Below are positions 54,603 through 62,785 of a stretch of DNA of 62,785 bases, piece after piece (the stretch's first letter is position 1; every line of letters begins with the position of its first letter). Origin of the DNA: Paracoccus sp. (in: a-proteobacteria) (GTDB lineage: Bacteria > Pseudomonadota > Alphaproteobacteria > Rhodobacterales > Rhodobacteraceae). Where the stretch lies: assembly GCA_030538705.1 (NCBI GenBank), contig JAUNTL010000005.1, forward strand, positions 1 to 62,785, in the 5' to 3' direction. Made by a program: the position numbers and the translations under genes. Under the pieces are notes generated by a model. It was not told where the DNA came from, made no database searches, and saw only the letters and a list, made by a program, of their open reading frames with translations.

Positions 54603-55886
54603 GTGCGCTATTCCGGCGGCATGGTGATCGCGAATCGCACCCCTCTTGCCGCTGATCCGGCCCCGGTCCTGCCGCGGCTGGTGCTGGTCGTCGACGCCAG
54701 TGCGGCGCAACGTCGCCTGTTGTCGATCTTTCTGACCCGCGCGGGATATTCCGTGATCGAGGCCTGCGACGGGCCGCGCGCGCTGGAGATTTGTGCCCGG
54801 CGTCAGCCCGACTTTGTGCTGTCTGACTGGCTGATGCCCGGTATGACCGGCGTCGAGCTGTGCCGGCATATCCGCGAGAACTGCACCGGCGGCCATGTCT
54901 ATTTCATCTTGCTGACCTCGCGCGCGGGGCCGGATGATATTGCCTTCGGGCTGGAAAACGGGGCGGATGATTTCCTGACCAAGCCCGCTGTGGCGGCCGA
55001 GCTGTTGGCGCGGCTGCGCGCGGGAGAGCGGCTTTTGCGGCTTCAGGATGATGCGTTGCGCGCCAATGCCCGCCTGAGCGAGGCATTGGCCGCGCTGCGC
55101 GGCGCGCAGACGGCCATGGACCGCGATTTGCAGGAGGCGCGGCGGCTTCAGCAGGGCCTGATTGGCGAACGTGCGGCAAGGTTTGGCGATTTCGCCGTGG
55201 CGAACCTGTTGCAGCCGGCCGGCCATGTCGGCGGCGACCTGACCGGCAGCTTTGCGATCAGTGGCAGGCGCTTTGGGGTATTTGCGATAGATGTTGCCGG
55301 TCACGGCGTCGCGGCGGCGCTGCTGACCGCGCGGCTGGCGACACAGTTTTCGGCCTCGGTCGATCAGAACGCGGTGCTGTTTTTGAATGATCTGGGCCTT
55401 TATGACGGCCGCAGCCCGGCCGAGCTGGCGCGCTATCTCAATTATCTGATGCTGGCTGATTTGCGCACCGACGCTTATTTCACCATGGTTTACGCAGAGA
55501 TCGACCAGATGACCGGGGATGGCCGGCTGGTTCAGGCCGGCCATCCCCATCCGGTGGTGCAGCGTGGCGACGGCCGTATCGAACGGATCGGCGATGGCGG
55601 CCTGCCCATCGGCGTGATCGAGGACCCGAGCTTTGATGAAATCAGGTTTCATCTGGATCCGGGTGACCGCCTGCTGATCGTCTCGGATGGTGTTTGCGAT
55701 GCCTCTGACCGGGCCGGCAGGCGTCTGGGTCAGGGGGGGCTGGCCGATATCCTGCGCAAGAACGAGATGACGCCCGGTATCGGCCTGCTTGAGGCATTGA
55801 AATGGTCGGTCCTCGGGTTTGCCGGCGCGCGGCAAGGTGATGACATCTCGGCCGTGCTGGTCGAACGTGACGAGGGCGCGGCGTGA
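54603..55886 (+). CDS. Response regulator with PP2C (SpoIIE-type) phosphatase output
   Basis: 427 residues: a receiver domain at about 25-140, a coiled linker, and a PPM/SpoIIE phosphatase domain with GGDLTGSF, DVAGHGVAAALL and GDDISAVLVE metal sites. Such proteins dephosphorylate anti-sigma-factor antagonists in partner-switching general stress control. The receiver keeps the phospho-acceptor (VLSDWLMPG), Thr and Lys (FLTKP), but the acidic pair is VVDA rather than VVDD. GTG at 54603 or ATG at 54621; neither ribosome site is ideal. Confidence 0.88.
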   Translation: MRYSGGMVIANRTPLAADPAPVLPRLVLVVDASAAQRRLLSIFLTRAGYSVIEACDGPRALEICARRQPDFVLSDWLMPGMTGVELCRHIRENCTGGHVYFILLTSRAGPDDIAFGLENGADDFLTKPAVAAELLARLRAGERLLRLQDDALRANARLSEALAALRGAQTAMDRDLQEARRLQQGLIGERAARFGDFAVANLLQPAGHVGGDLTGSFAISGRRFGVFAIDVAGHGVAAALLTARLATQFSASVDQNAVLFLNDLGLYDGRSPAELARYLNYLMLADLRTDAYFTMVYAEIDQMTGDGRLVQAGHPHPVVQRGDGRIERIGDGGLPIGVIEDPSFDEIRFHLDPGDRLLIVSDGVCDASDRAGRRLGQGGLADILRKNEMTPGIGLLEALKWSVLGFAGARQGDDISAVLVERDEGAA

Positions 55887-55927
55887 TGCCGCCGCCGACC
55901 CTCGCGGCGGCGGCCCGGTCGCCGCGA

Positions 55928-58900
55928 TCAGCGGCCAAGCTGACCGAGCAGCTTTTCCACGGCGGCACGCTGGGCGGTGATCGCCTGATCCTTGACGGGA
56001 CCATATCCCCGTATCTGCTGCGGCGCGCGCAGGATGCGGCGGATGTCGGGCAGATTCTGCGGCGTGATCCTGCGCGGCAGATCGTCAAGGATACGGTCAA
56101 ACCAGCCGATCAGCGCGCGTTCCTCGCGTCGTTCGGCCATATGACCGAAAGGATCCGCCCATGTGCCGCGCAGCGCTTTGCCCCGCGCCATCAGCCGCAG
56201 CGCCGGGGTCAGCCAGCTGCCAAAGCGGCGCTTGACCGGGCGGCCCCGCGCATCACGGCGTGCCGGCAGGAATGGCGGTGCAAGATGATAGGTGATGCGC
56301 CCCCCCTGCCATTCCGCGGCCAGCCGGTCATGAAAGCCGCGCGCGGTCAAAAGCCGGGCGACCTCGTATTCATCCTTATACGCCATCAGCCGGAACAGCG
56401 ATTTTGCGGCATCCTGAACCAGCCCGTCGGCCCCGTCGCCGGGCAGCGCGGGCAGGGCGGCGGTGAAACGCGCAATCCTGTCGGAGAAACGCGCCGCATA
56501 GGCAGCATCCTGATAGGCTGTCAGCTCGGCCACGAACAGATCCGTGGCCAGGGCACCGGCAGCCGCGACATGGCCCGCATCCGGCATGTCGGCTTGGGGG
56601 GCACCGCTGCTGCTGCGCATGGCGCCGGCGGGCGCGGGCCTGCGGCCGGGCATGGCCGGGTCGCTGCCGGATGTGGCCTCCAGCCGCTCGGGTCGTGCCG
56701 CCAGAACCCGGCCCAGATCAAAGGCGCGCAGGTTCGCGTCGATCGCCGTGCCGTTCAGCGTGATCGCCTGTCGCATCGCCTCCAGCCCGACCGGGACCAG
56801 CCCCGACTGCCATGCATGGCCCAGCATCATCACATTGGCGAAGACGCTGTCGCCCAGCAGGCGCTGCGCCAGCCCGTTCGCGTCAAAGGCCGCGACATTT
56901 GCGGACCCGACCGCCGCGCCGATTGCCGCCAGCCGGTCAGCCGTGCGCAGGTCGGCATCGCGGTTCAGCACCAGATCGCCGGTCGGCATCTCGGCCATGT
57001 TCAGCACCACACGCGTCCCCGGCCGATAGAGCGCGGATGCCCGCGGCGCCGATGCGACGACGATATCGCAACCGATCACCGCATCCGCCGCCCCGTCCCC
57101 GATACGCAGCTGATTCAGCGCCTCTGGCCGGTCGGCCAGCCGGACATAGCCCAGAACCGTGCCGAATTTCTGCGCGAATCCGGTAAAGTCCAGCACGCTC
57201 GCGCCCTTGCCCTCCAGATGGGCGGCCATGGCGATCAACGCGCCGACCGTCACCACACCGGTTCCGCCGACCCCGCCGACCAGCAGGTCAAAGGGCTGTT
57301 CCAGCCGCACAGGCGCCGGGGCCGTGATGCCATCCAGCAGCGCCGCCATGTCCAGAACGGTGCCCGCGCCCTTGCGGCGTTTTCCGCCCTCGATGGTGAC
57401 AAAGCTGGGGCAGAACCCGCCCAGACAGGAGAAGTCCTTGTTACAGCTGTTCTGGTTGATCTGCCGCTTGCGGCCAAACGGGGTCTCCAGCGGTTCGACC
57501 GAAAGGCAGTTGGATGCGACCGAACAATCGCCGCAGCCTTCGCAGACCCGGTCATTGATGACCACCTCGCGGGCCGGGTCGGGCATCAGCCCGCGCTTGC
57601 GCCGGCGGCGTTTTTCGGTGGCGCAGGTCTGTTCATAGATCAGCACGGTGACGCCGGGAATTTCGCGCAGCTCGCGCTGAATGGCGTCCAGCCGCTCGCG
57701 CCCGTCAAAGCTGGTTCCGGGCGGAAAATCGGCGCGGGTGAACTGTCCGGGCTGGTCACTGACAAGGGCGATGCGCGCAACCCCTTCGGCGCGGGCCGAC
57801 CAGGCGATTGCGGCCGGGCTGACGGGGCCGTCGACGGGCTGCCCGCCGGTCATGGCGACGGCATCGTTATACAGGATCTTATAGGTGATGTTCGCCCCGC
57901 CCGCGACGGCCTGCCGGATGGCGAGCGAGCCGGAATGATACCATGTCCCTTCGCCCAGATTCTGAAAGATATGCTTGCCGCCGTTAAAGCGCTGGCGCGC
58001 CACCCAGGGCACGCCCTCGCCGCCCATCTGGGCGTAGCCCACGGTATTGCGGTCCATCCAGCTCGCCATGACGTGACAACCGATCCCCGAGGCCGCCATG
58101 CTGCCCTCGGGCAGGCGGGTCGAGGTGTTGTGCGGACAGCCCGAGCAGAAATAGGGCGTCCGCGTCGCGCCCGCGATATTCATCGTCAGGTCTGGCACAT
58201 CACGCAGCGCGCGCGCGGGCAGGTTCTCACCGGGGAAATGGCGGTCCAGCCGTTCCGCGACGATGGGCGCCAGCAGGCGCGGCGACAGCTCGCCCGAGAA
58301 CGGGATCAGCGGCGCGCCGGCCTCGTCATGTTTGCCGACCATGGCCCGCGGTTTGTCGCCGGGCCAGTCATAGAAATGTTCCTTGAACTGGCTTTCGATG
58401 ATGCCGCGCTTTTCCTCGACCACCAGCACCTCGTCCTTGCCGCGCATGAACGACAGCGCATCGCGGCGCGCCAGCGGCCAGACCATGCCGACCTTGTAGA
58501 TGTCGATCCCCAGCCGCCGGCAGGCGGCGGTGTCCAGCCCCAGCAGGCGCAGCGCCTCCATCAGGTCGAGATGCGCCTTGCCGGTGGTGACGATGCCGTA
58601 ACGCGCATCGGGCAGGTCATGGATGCGCCGGTCGATGGGGTTGGCCTGAACGAATGCCTCGACCGCGCGCAGCTTGTGGGTCAGCCGCGTCTCGATTTCG
58701 GGGCTGGGCAGATCGGCGGCCCGCACATGCAGCCCGCCCGGCGGCGGATCAAAGGGCGGGATGACAAAGGTGCGGTCCTCGGGCAGGTCGACCGACGCGC
58801 CCGATTCCACGGTTTCCGAGATCGCCTTGAACCCGACCCAGGTGCCCGAGAACCGCGAGAGCGCGATCCCGTATTCGCCAAAGGACAGATATTCCGCGAC

Positions 58901-59437
58901 CGATGCCGGATTCAGCACCGGCATGAACCAGGTCATGAAGGCGACGTCCGACTGATGCGGCATGGACGAGGATACGCAGCCATGATCATCACCGGCGACG
59001 ACCAGAACACCGCCGAGAGGCGCGCTGCCATAGGCATTCCCGTGGCGCAGCGCATCGCCCGAGCGGTCGACGCCCGGCCCTTTGCCATACCACATCGAAA
59101 ACACCCCCCCGACCCGCGCCTCGGGGTCCAGGCTGGCCTGTTGCGCGCCCAGAACGGCCGTCGCGCCAAGGTCTTCGTTCACGGCGGGCAGAAAGGTGAT
59201 ATCGGCGGCCTTCAGCCGTGCGGCCGCGCGCCACATCTCCTGATCGACCCCGCCCAGCGGCGAGCCGCGATAGCCCGAGACAAAGCCCGCTGTGTTCAGC
59301 CCGGCGGCATGATCGCGCCGCGCCTGATCCAGCATGATCCGCACGAGTGCCTGCGTTCCGGTCAGAAATACCCTGCCGCGCCGCGCATCATAGCGATCGC
59401 TCAGGGCATAGCTTTGCGGATTGGACTGGTCCAGCAT
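55928..59437 (-). CDS. Indolepyruvate ferredoxin oxidoreductase, fused form
   Basis: 1169 residues joining the TPP-containing alpha part and the gamma part in one chain. Oxidatively decarboxylates aryl or branched 2-oxo acids from aromatic amino-acid breakdown. Seen are YRGSPLGGVDQEMW (N-terminus), PYFCSGCPHNTST, GIGCHVMASWMD and MGGEGVPWV (TPP), VCEGCGDC ... SCLGGFCPSF cysteine sets, and VGGVGGTGVVTVGALI (gamma). GGAGG 8 nt before ATG 59437. Divergent Lrp-type regulator alongside. Confidence 0.92.
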   Translation of the reverse strand: MLDQSNPQSYALSDRYDARRGRVFLTGTQALVRIMLDQARRDHAAGLNTAGFVSGYRGSPLGGVDQEMWRAAARLKAADITFLPAVNEDLGATAVLGAQQASLDPEARVGGVFSMWYGKGPGVDRSGDALRHGNAYGSAPLGGVLVVAGDDHGCVSSSMPHQSDVAFMTWFMPVLNPASVAEYLSFGEYGIALSRFSGTWVGFKAISETVESGASVDLPEDRTFVIPPFDPPPGGLHVRAADLPSPEIETRLTHKLRAVEAFVQANPIDRRIHDLPDARYGIVTTGKAHLDLMEALRLLGLDTAACRRLGIDIYKVGMVWPLARRDALSFMRGKDEVLVVEEKRGIIESQFKEHFYDWPGDKPRAMVGKHDEAGAPLIPFSGELSPRLLAPIVAERLDRHFPGENLPARALRDVPDLTMNIAGATRTPYFCSGCPHNTSTRLPEGSMAASGIGCHVMASWMDRNTVGYAQMGGEGVPWVARQRFNGGKHIFQNLGEGTWYHSGSLAIRQAVAGGANITYKILYNDAVAMTGGQPVDGPVSPAAIAWSARAEGVARIALVSDQPGQFTRADFPPGTSFDGRERLDAIQRELREIPGVTVLIYEQTCATEKRRRRKRGLMPDPAREVVINDRVCEGCGDCSVASNCLSVEPLETPFGRKRQINQNSCNKDFSCLGGFCPSFVTIEGGKRRKGAGTVLDMAALLDGITAPAPVRLEQPFDLLVGGVGGTGVVTVGALIAMAAHLEGKGASVLDFTGFAQKFGTVLGYVRLADRPEALNQLRIGDGAADAVIGCDIVVASAPRASALYRPGTRVVLNMAEMPTGDLVLNRDADLRTADRLAAIGAAVGSANVAAFDANGLAQRLLGDSVFANVMMLGHAWQSGLVPVGLEAMRQAITLNGTAIDANLRAFDLGRVLAARPERLEATSGSDPAMPGRRPAPAGAMRSSSGAPQADMPDAGHVAAAGALATDLFVAELTAYQDAAYAARFSDRIARFTAALPALPGDGADGLVQDAAKSLFRLMAYKDEYEVARLLTARGFHDRLAAEWQGGRITYHLAPPFLPARRDARGRPVKRRFGSWLTPALRLMARGKALRGTWADPFGHMAERREERALIGWFDRILDDLPRRITPQNLPDIRRILRAPQQIRGYGPVKDQAITAQRAAVEKLLGQLGR

Positions 59438-59464
59438 GGCGAAATCCTCCCTCTTGCGGGTGAT

Positions 59465-59521
59465 GATATCGCGTTTTCTCTGGCCAGATTGACCAATTTC
59501 GGTGATATCATGGCAGATATC
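59465..59521. promoter_or_regulatory. GATATC cluster in the ior-regulator gap
   Basis: GATATC occurs at 59465-59470, 59504-59509 and 59516-59521, with a further copy at about 59558 inside the regulator. Self-complementary AT-rich hexamers spaced like this between a catabolic gene and its divergent Lrp regulator are candidate operators. Inference. Confidence 0.4.
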
Positions 59522-59548
59522 TGGGTAAATTTTCCGAAAGGCCCCCCT

Positions 59549-60019
59549 GTGCCGGATGATATCCGCCTGACCGCACATGACCGCGCGATTCTGCGGGCCT
59601 TGCAACAGGACAGCCGCCTGTCGAATGCGCAGCTGGCTGAACGGGTGGGCATGTCCGCATCTGCCTGCTGGCGCAGGATCCGCGCGCTGGAGGAGGCGGG
59701 GGTGATCTCGGGCTATGGGGCCTTTGTCGATCCCGACCGGGCGGGGCTGGCGTTTCAGGCCATCGTCCATGTCCGGCTGGCGCGCCATGACCGCGATGCG
59801 GTGCGCCGGGTCATGACCGATCTGACCGCGCGGGCCGAGGTCGTCGAATGTTACGCGACCACCGGGCAATATGACTATCACCTGCGGGTCTTATGCGCTG
59901 ATATGGCCGCCTATCGCCGCTTTCTGGACGAGTTCCTGTTTCGCCTGCCCGCGATTGAAAGTGCGCAGACCAATGTCGTGCTGGAGGCGATCAAGGGGCG
60001 CGGCCCGATTCCGGTCTGA
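59549..60019 (+). CDS. Lrp/AsnC family regulator, likely controlling the indolepyruvate oxidoreductase
   Basis: 156 residues. HTH (HDRAILRALQQDSRLSNAQLAERVGMSASACWRR) and RAM domain (VVECYATTGQYDYHLRVL). I prefer GTG at 59549, 7 nt after GAAAGG, giving MPDDIRL, a usual Lrp N-terminus; ATG at 59510 would add 13 residues and put GATATC copies inside the gene. Mirrors the hpd-Lrp arrangement at 4.2 kb. Confidence 0.88.
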   Translation: MPDDIRLTAHDRAILRALQQDSRLSNAQLAERVGMSASACWRRIRALEEAGVISGYGAFVDPDRAGLAFQAIVHVRLARHDRDAVRRVMTDLTARAEVVECYATTGQYDYHLRVLCADMAAYRRFLDEFLFRLPAIESAQTNVVLEAIKGRGPIPV

Positions 60020-60084
60020 TATTTGCCGCCAGCCGGGATCATGCTATCGCCGGCGCGGATGTAACGATTGCGAAAGGGTGGGGA

Positions 60085-61104
60085 ATGCGGGTTCTTGTCA
60101 CCGGTGCTGCGGGCTTTATCGGGTTTCACCTGTCCCGGCTTTTGCTGGATCAGGGTCATGAGGTCATCGGCCTCGACAGTCATAACGATTACTATGACCC
60201 GGCGCTGAAACATGCGCGCGAGACGCAGCTATGCGCGGATCCGGCCTATACATCCGTGCGCGGCAAGGTCGAGGAAAGCGGTCTGCTGATGGATCTGTTC
60301 GCGACCCACCGGCCCGGGGCGGTCGTCCATCTGGCCGCACAGGCCGGGGTGCGCTATTCCATCGACAACCCCCGCGCCTATGTCGAGGCCAATCTTCTGG
60401 GCACGTTCGAGCTGTTGGAGGCGGCGCGCGCCCACAGGCCCCGGCATCTGCTGATGGCCTCGACCAGTTCGGTCTATGGCGCGAATACTGACATGCCCTA
60501 TGCCGAGACCGACAAGGCCGATACCCAGATGTCATTCTATGCGGCGACCAAGAAATCGAACGAGGCGATGGCCCATTCCTATGCGCATCTGTTCGATATC
60601 CCGGTCACGATGTTCCGTTTTTTCACCGTTTACGGGCCATGGGGGCGGCCGGATATGGCGCCCTATCTGTTCACCTCGGCGATTTTCGAGGGGCGGCCGA
60701 TCAGGGTTTTCAACCATGGCGAGATGCGGCGTGATTTCACTTATGTCGGCGATCTGGTGCGTGCGATCCGCTTGTTGGTCGATGCCGTGCCCGAACGTCC
60801 TGCCGATATGGCGCAGGTCGCGTCCGGTGACAGCCTGTCGCCCGTCGCGCCCTGGCGTGTGGTCAATATCGGCAATGGCGAATCGGTCCAGCTGCTGGAG
60901 TTCATCGCGGCCATCGAGGCCGCCGCGGGGCGGCCCGCCATACGCGAGATGCTGCCGATCCAGCCCGGCGACGTGCCCGCGACCTGGGCCGATACGGCGC
61001 TTTTGCGGCGGCTGACGGGATATGCGCCGCAAACCTCGGTGCGCGAGGGGGTGGCCGCCTATGTCGACTGGTTTCGGGATTACTATGGGGTGGCGCCTGG
61101 CTGA
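60085..61104 (+). CDS. NAD-dependent sugar-nucleotide epimerase (UDP-glucuronate 4-epimerase type)
   Basis: 339-residue extended SDR: VTGAAGFIGFHLSRLLL (GxxGxxG), ASTSSVYG, catalytic SFYAATKKSNE (YxxxK) and FFTVYGPWGRPDMA. The LDSHNDYYDPALKHAR segment matches UDP-glucuronate 4-epimerases, which would use the product of ugd at 12457. Ends with a strong terminator shared with the facing tRNA. Confidence 0.9.
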   Translation: MRVLVTGAAGFIGFHLSRLLLDQGHEVIGLDSHNDYYDPALKHARETQLCADPAYTSVRGKVEESGLLMDLFATHRPGAVVHLAAQAGVRYSIDNPRAYVEANLLGTFELLEAARAHRPRHLLMASTSSVYGANTDMPYAETDKADTQMSFYAATKKSNEAMAHSYAHLFDIPVTMFRFFTVYGPWGRPDMAPYLFTSAIFEGRPIRVFNHGEMRRDFTYVGDLVRAIRLLVDAVPERPADMAQVASGDSLSPVAPWRVVNIGNGESVQLLEFIAAIEAAAGRPAIREMLPIQPGDVPATWADTALLRRLTGYAPQTSVREGVAAYVDWFRDYYGVAPG

Positions 61105-61131
61105 CCCGCCAAACCGCCCGCTGACGACACA

Positions 61132-61163
61132 AAAAAGCCGCGGCCCGAAGGCCGCGGCTTTTT
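61132..61163. terminator. Bidirectional terminator between epimerase and tRNA-Leu
   Basis: 14-bp stem AAAAAGCCGCGGCC / GGCCGCGGCTTTTT with loop CGAA; works on both strands. Confidence 0.92.
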
Positions 61164-61164
61164 A

Positions 61165-61249
61165 TGGTGCCCAGGAGAGGACTCGAACCTCCACACCTTG
61201 CGGCACACGGACCTGAACCGTGCGCGTCTACCAATTCCGCCACCTGGGC
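61165..61249 (-). tRNA. tRNA-Leu (CAG anticodon)
   Basis: Minus-strand cloverleaf: acceptor GCCCAGG / CCTGGGC, type II D-arm (GGCGGAATTGGTAGACGC), anticodon stem CACGG-TTCAGGT-CCGTG giving anticodon CAG, a variable arm (GTGCCGCAAGGTGT), T-arm GGAGGTTCGAGTCCTCT, and encoded CCA at 61167-61165. Confidence 0.95.
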
Positions 61250-61409
61250 AGGTGTCGTGAGGCGGGTGATTATCCCCACCGCCGGGGGGTGTCAACGGGG
61301 TTTTCGCAAAAACTTGCGCAATCCCCGCCCGCCCGCATGGGGGCAGAGCTTGCCCGGCCCGGCCCCGCAGGGTATCAGCAGATCACAGCCGCGAAACTGG
61401 GGGCAAAAG

Positions 61410-62396
61410 ATGTCGAAAATCGTGACAATTTATGGCGGTTCGGGGTTCGTCGGGCGGCAGATCGCGCGCCTGATGGCACGCGAGGGCTGGCGCGTCCGCG
61501 TCGCTGTGCGCCGTCCGTCCGAGGCGCTGTTCGTGCGCGCCTATGGCGCCGTCGGTCAGGTCGAGCCGGTGCCCTGTAACATTCGCGACGACCAGTCGGT
61601 GCGCGCCGCCATGGCCGACGCCGATGTCGTGGTGAACTGCGTCGGCATTATCGTGAACGAGGGCCGCAACCGTTTCGACGACGTCCATACGGAGGGCGCC
61701 GGCCGCATTGCGCGCCTGTCCGCGCAGGCCGGTGTCGGGCGTATCGTTCATGTCTCGGCACTTGGTGCGGATGCCGAATCGGCCAGCCGTTACCTGTCCT
61801 CCAAGGCGAAGGGCGAGGCCGAGGTTCTGTCCCATCGTCCCGATGCCGTTATCCTGCGGCCCTCGGTGATCTTTGGGCCGGGGGGCGGGATCTATGCGAA
61901 ATTTGCCGCGATGTCGGGCTGGGGCCCGGTTATGGCGATTACGGGTGGCCAGACCCTGATGCAGCCGGTTCTTGTCGACGATGTCGCGCGGGCCGCGGCC
62001 GAGGGCGTGATGGGCCGTGCAGCACCCGGCATTTATGAGCTGGGCGGTCCTGATGTCATGACGCTGCGCGATCTGGTCGGGCAGGTGCTGGCGGCGGTCC
62101 GGCGCCGGCGGGTCGTGATCAACCTGCCGTTCTGGATGGGCGGACTGGTCGGTGGCGCCCTTGATCTGGGATCGGCGCTGACCGGCGGGCTGCTGACCAA
62201 CCGCGTGCTGACGCGCGATCAGGTGCGGATGCTGCGCCATGACAATACCGTTTCCGAAGGCGCGATGGGTTTCGCGGATCTGGGGATTCAGCCGACCGCT
62301 GCGGCAGCAGTGATCGACAGCTATCTGTGGCGGTTCCGGCCGGGCGGGCAATATTCCGACATCACCGCCTCGGCCAAGAACCTGCGCAGAAGCTGA
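61410..62396 (+). CDS. NDUFA9-like NAD(P)-binding protein
   Basis: 328-residue atypical [26 protein letters not shown] at the N-terminus, [22 protein letters not shown] and [13 protein letters not shown]. The family includes the accessory subunit of respiratory complex I in alphaproteobacteria and mitochondria. Downstream uppP starts 21 nt later. Confidence 0.88.
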   Translation: MSKIVTIYGGSGFVGRQIARLMAREGWRVRVAVRRPSEALFVRAYGAVGQVEPVPCNIRDDQSVRAAMADADVVVNCVGIIVNEGRNRFDDVHTEGAGRIARLSAQAGVGRIVHVSALGADAESASRYLSSKAKGEAEVLSHRPDAVILRPSVIFGPGGGIYAKFAAMSGWGPVMAITGGQTLMQPVLVDDVARAAAEGVMGRAAPGIYELGGPDVMTLRDLVGQVLAAVRRRRVVINLPFWMGGLVGGALDLGSALTGGLLTNRVLTRDQVRMLRHDNTVSEGAMGFADLGIQPTAAAAVIDSYLWRFRPGGQYSDITASAKNLRRS

Positions 62397-62417
62397 CATC
62401 CTCCGGGGGATCATTCT

Positions 62418-62785
62418 TTGCCTTATCTGAATGACGTGCTCTTCGGTATTATCGAAGGCATTACCGAATTTCTGCCGATCTCCAGCACGGGCCATCTGCT
62501 TTTGGCGCAGCAATGGCTGGGGGTGCGGTCGGATATGTATACGATCGTCATCCAGGCGGGCGCGATCCTGGCGGTGACGCTGATCTATTGGCAAAGGCTG
62601 GTGGCGCTGGCGACCGGCTGGCGCGAGGCCGAGAACCGCGACTATCTGGCCAAGCTGACGGTGGCCTTTCTGGTCACGGCGGTTCTGGGGCTGATCGTCG
62701 ACAAGGTGGGCTTTCAGCTGCCCGAGACGGTCACGCCGATTGCATGGGCGCTTGTGATCGGCGGCATCTGGATGATGGTGGCCGA
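62418..62785 (+). CDS. uppP: Undecaprenyl-diphosphatase UppP (C-terminus off the window)
   Basis: 122 codons to the right edge. Recycles the undecaprenyl carrier of peptidoglycan and LPS sugars. The TTG start gives MPYLNDVLFGIIEGITEFLP followed by ISSTGHLLL, the hallmark BacA motif, then hydrophobic helices. Roughly the first half of the protein. Confidence 0.93.
   Translation, partial: MPYLNDVLFGIIEGITEFLPISSTGHLLLAQQWLGVRSDMYTIVIQAGAILAVTLIYWQRLVALATGWREAENRDYLAKLTVAFLVTAVLGLIVDKVGFQLPETVTPIAWALVIGGIWMMVA

Noticed and set aside
55883..60019. 1378-codon plus-strand frame opposite the indolepyruvate oxidoreductase
   Set aside because: Shadow frame that merges by chance with the real Lrp gene at its 3' end.

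Overview
The window is GC-rich, densely coding DNA with strong third-position GC and many 1-4 nt stop/start overlaps. Gene content points to an alphaproteobacterium of the Rhodobacterales, most like Paracoccus or a close relative. The pointers are a class Ib nrdHIE operon, a DUF4170 protein beside lpxK, NnrU, a seven-subunit Pha/Mrp antiporter with fused A and B subunits, an EpmA/EF-P pair, a fused indolepyruvate:ferredoxin oxidoreductase, and long GC-rich intergenic palindromes. Nearly everything is chromosomal housekeeping; there is no integrase, transposase or plasmid backbone.

Layout. 1-2.7 kb: nrdH-nrdI-nrdE, with nrdE cut by the left edge, behind a good NrdR box. 2.7-6.2 kb: hpd with a Rieske protein, a divergent Lrp regulator, a sulfotransferase-like protein and a TauE exporter. 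6.6-10.3 kb: PhnA-like protein, epmA facing efp, serB, and a BON-LysM protein. 10.4-17.1 kb: acyl-CoA synthetase, UDP-glucose dehydrogenase, a glycosyltransferase, then an orphan vgrG-PAAR pair. 17.3-22 kb: rnd-kdsD-lptC-lptA-lptB-hpf-ptsN. 22-32.4 kb: mutY, dciA, a DsbA-like protein, a CoA transferase, and the minus-strand set cbiX, DUF4170, waaA-like, lpxK, followed by nnrU, a DAO-type oxidase and mnmD. 32.6-41.8 kb: slt, dapA and the phaAB-C-D-E-F-G operon. 42-50 kb: ruvC-ruvA-htpX-ruvB, a peroxiredoxin, recQ-yggT, asd and a thioesterase-fold protein. 50-54.6 kb: an MFS transporter overlapping mepA and a phytase-like esterase, a queuosine-precursor transporter, and a free-standing RNA locus. 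54.6-62.8 kb: a receiver-phosphatase, ior with a divergent Lrp regulator, a sugar-nucleotide epimerase, tRNA-Leu(CAG), an NDUFA9-like protein and the start of uppP.

The most unusual element lies in the 0.96 kb between the waaA-like gene and lpxK. At least nine degenerate repeats (26875-27385) are separated by unique segments that are 34 nt in five consecutive intervals and again in the one at 27320-27353. The repeats vary in length in 6-nt steps (26, 32, 38), plus two 24-nt copies. In the minus-strand sense they resemble type I-C CRISPR repeats (5' GT-CG-CCC-GCG ... CGTGGAATG). The segment 27320-27353 is identical at 33 of 34 positions to vgrG at 16089-16122 in this same window, and the matching site is preceded by TTC, the known type I-C PAM. 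No cas gene is present here. I read this as a CRISPR-like, possibly self-targeting and decaying array inside an LPS operon; its exact nature is open.

Functionally, much of the window serves the envelope: KDO, Lpt and lipid A steps (kdsD, lptCAB, lpxK), peptidoglycan (slt, mepA, uppP, dapA and asd for diaminopimelate), and surface sugars (ugd, epimerase, glycosyltransferase). The rest covers repair (ruvABC, recQ, mutY), ion homeostasis (pha), and two aromatic amino-acid catabolic enzymes each faced by its own Lrp-type regulator.
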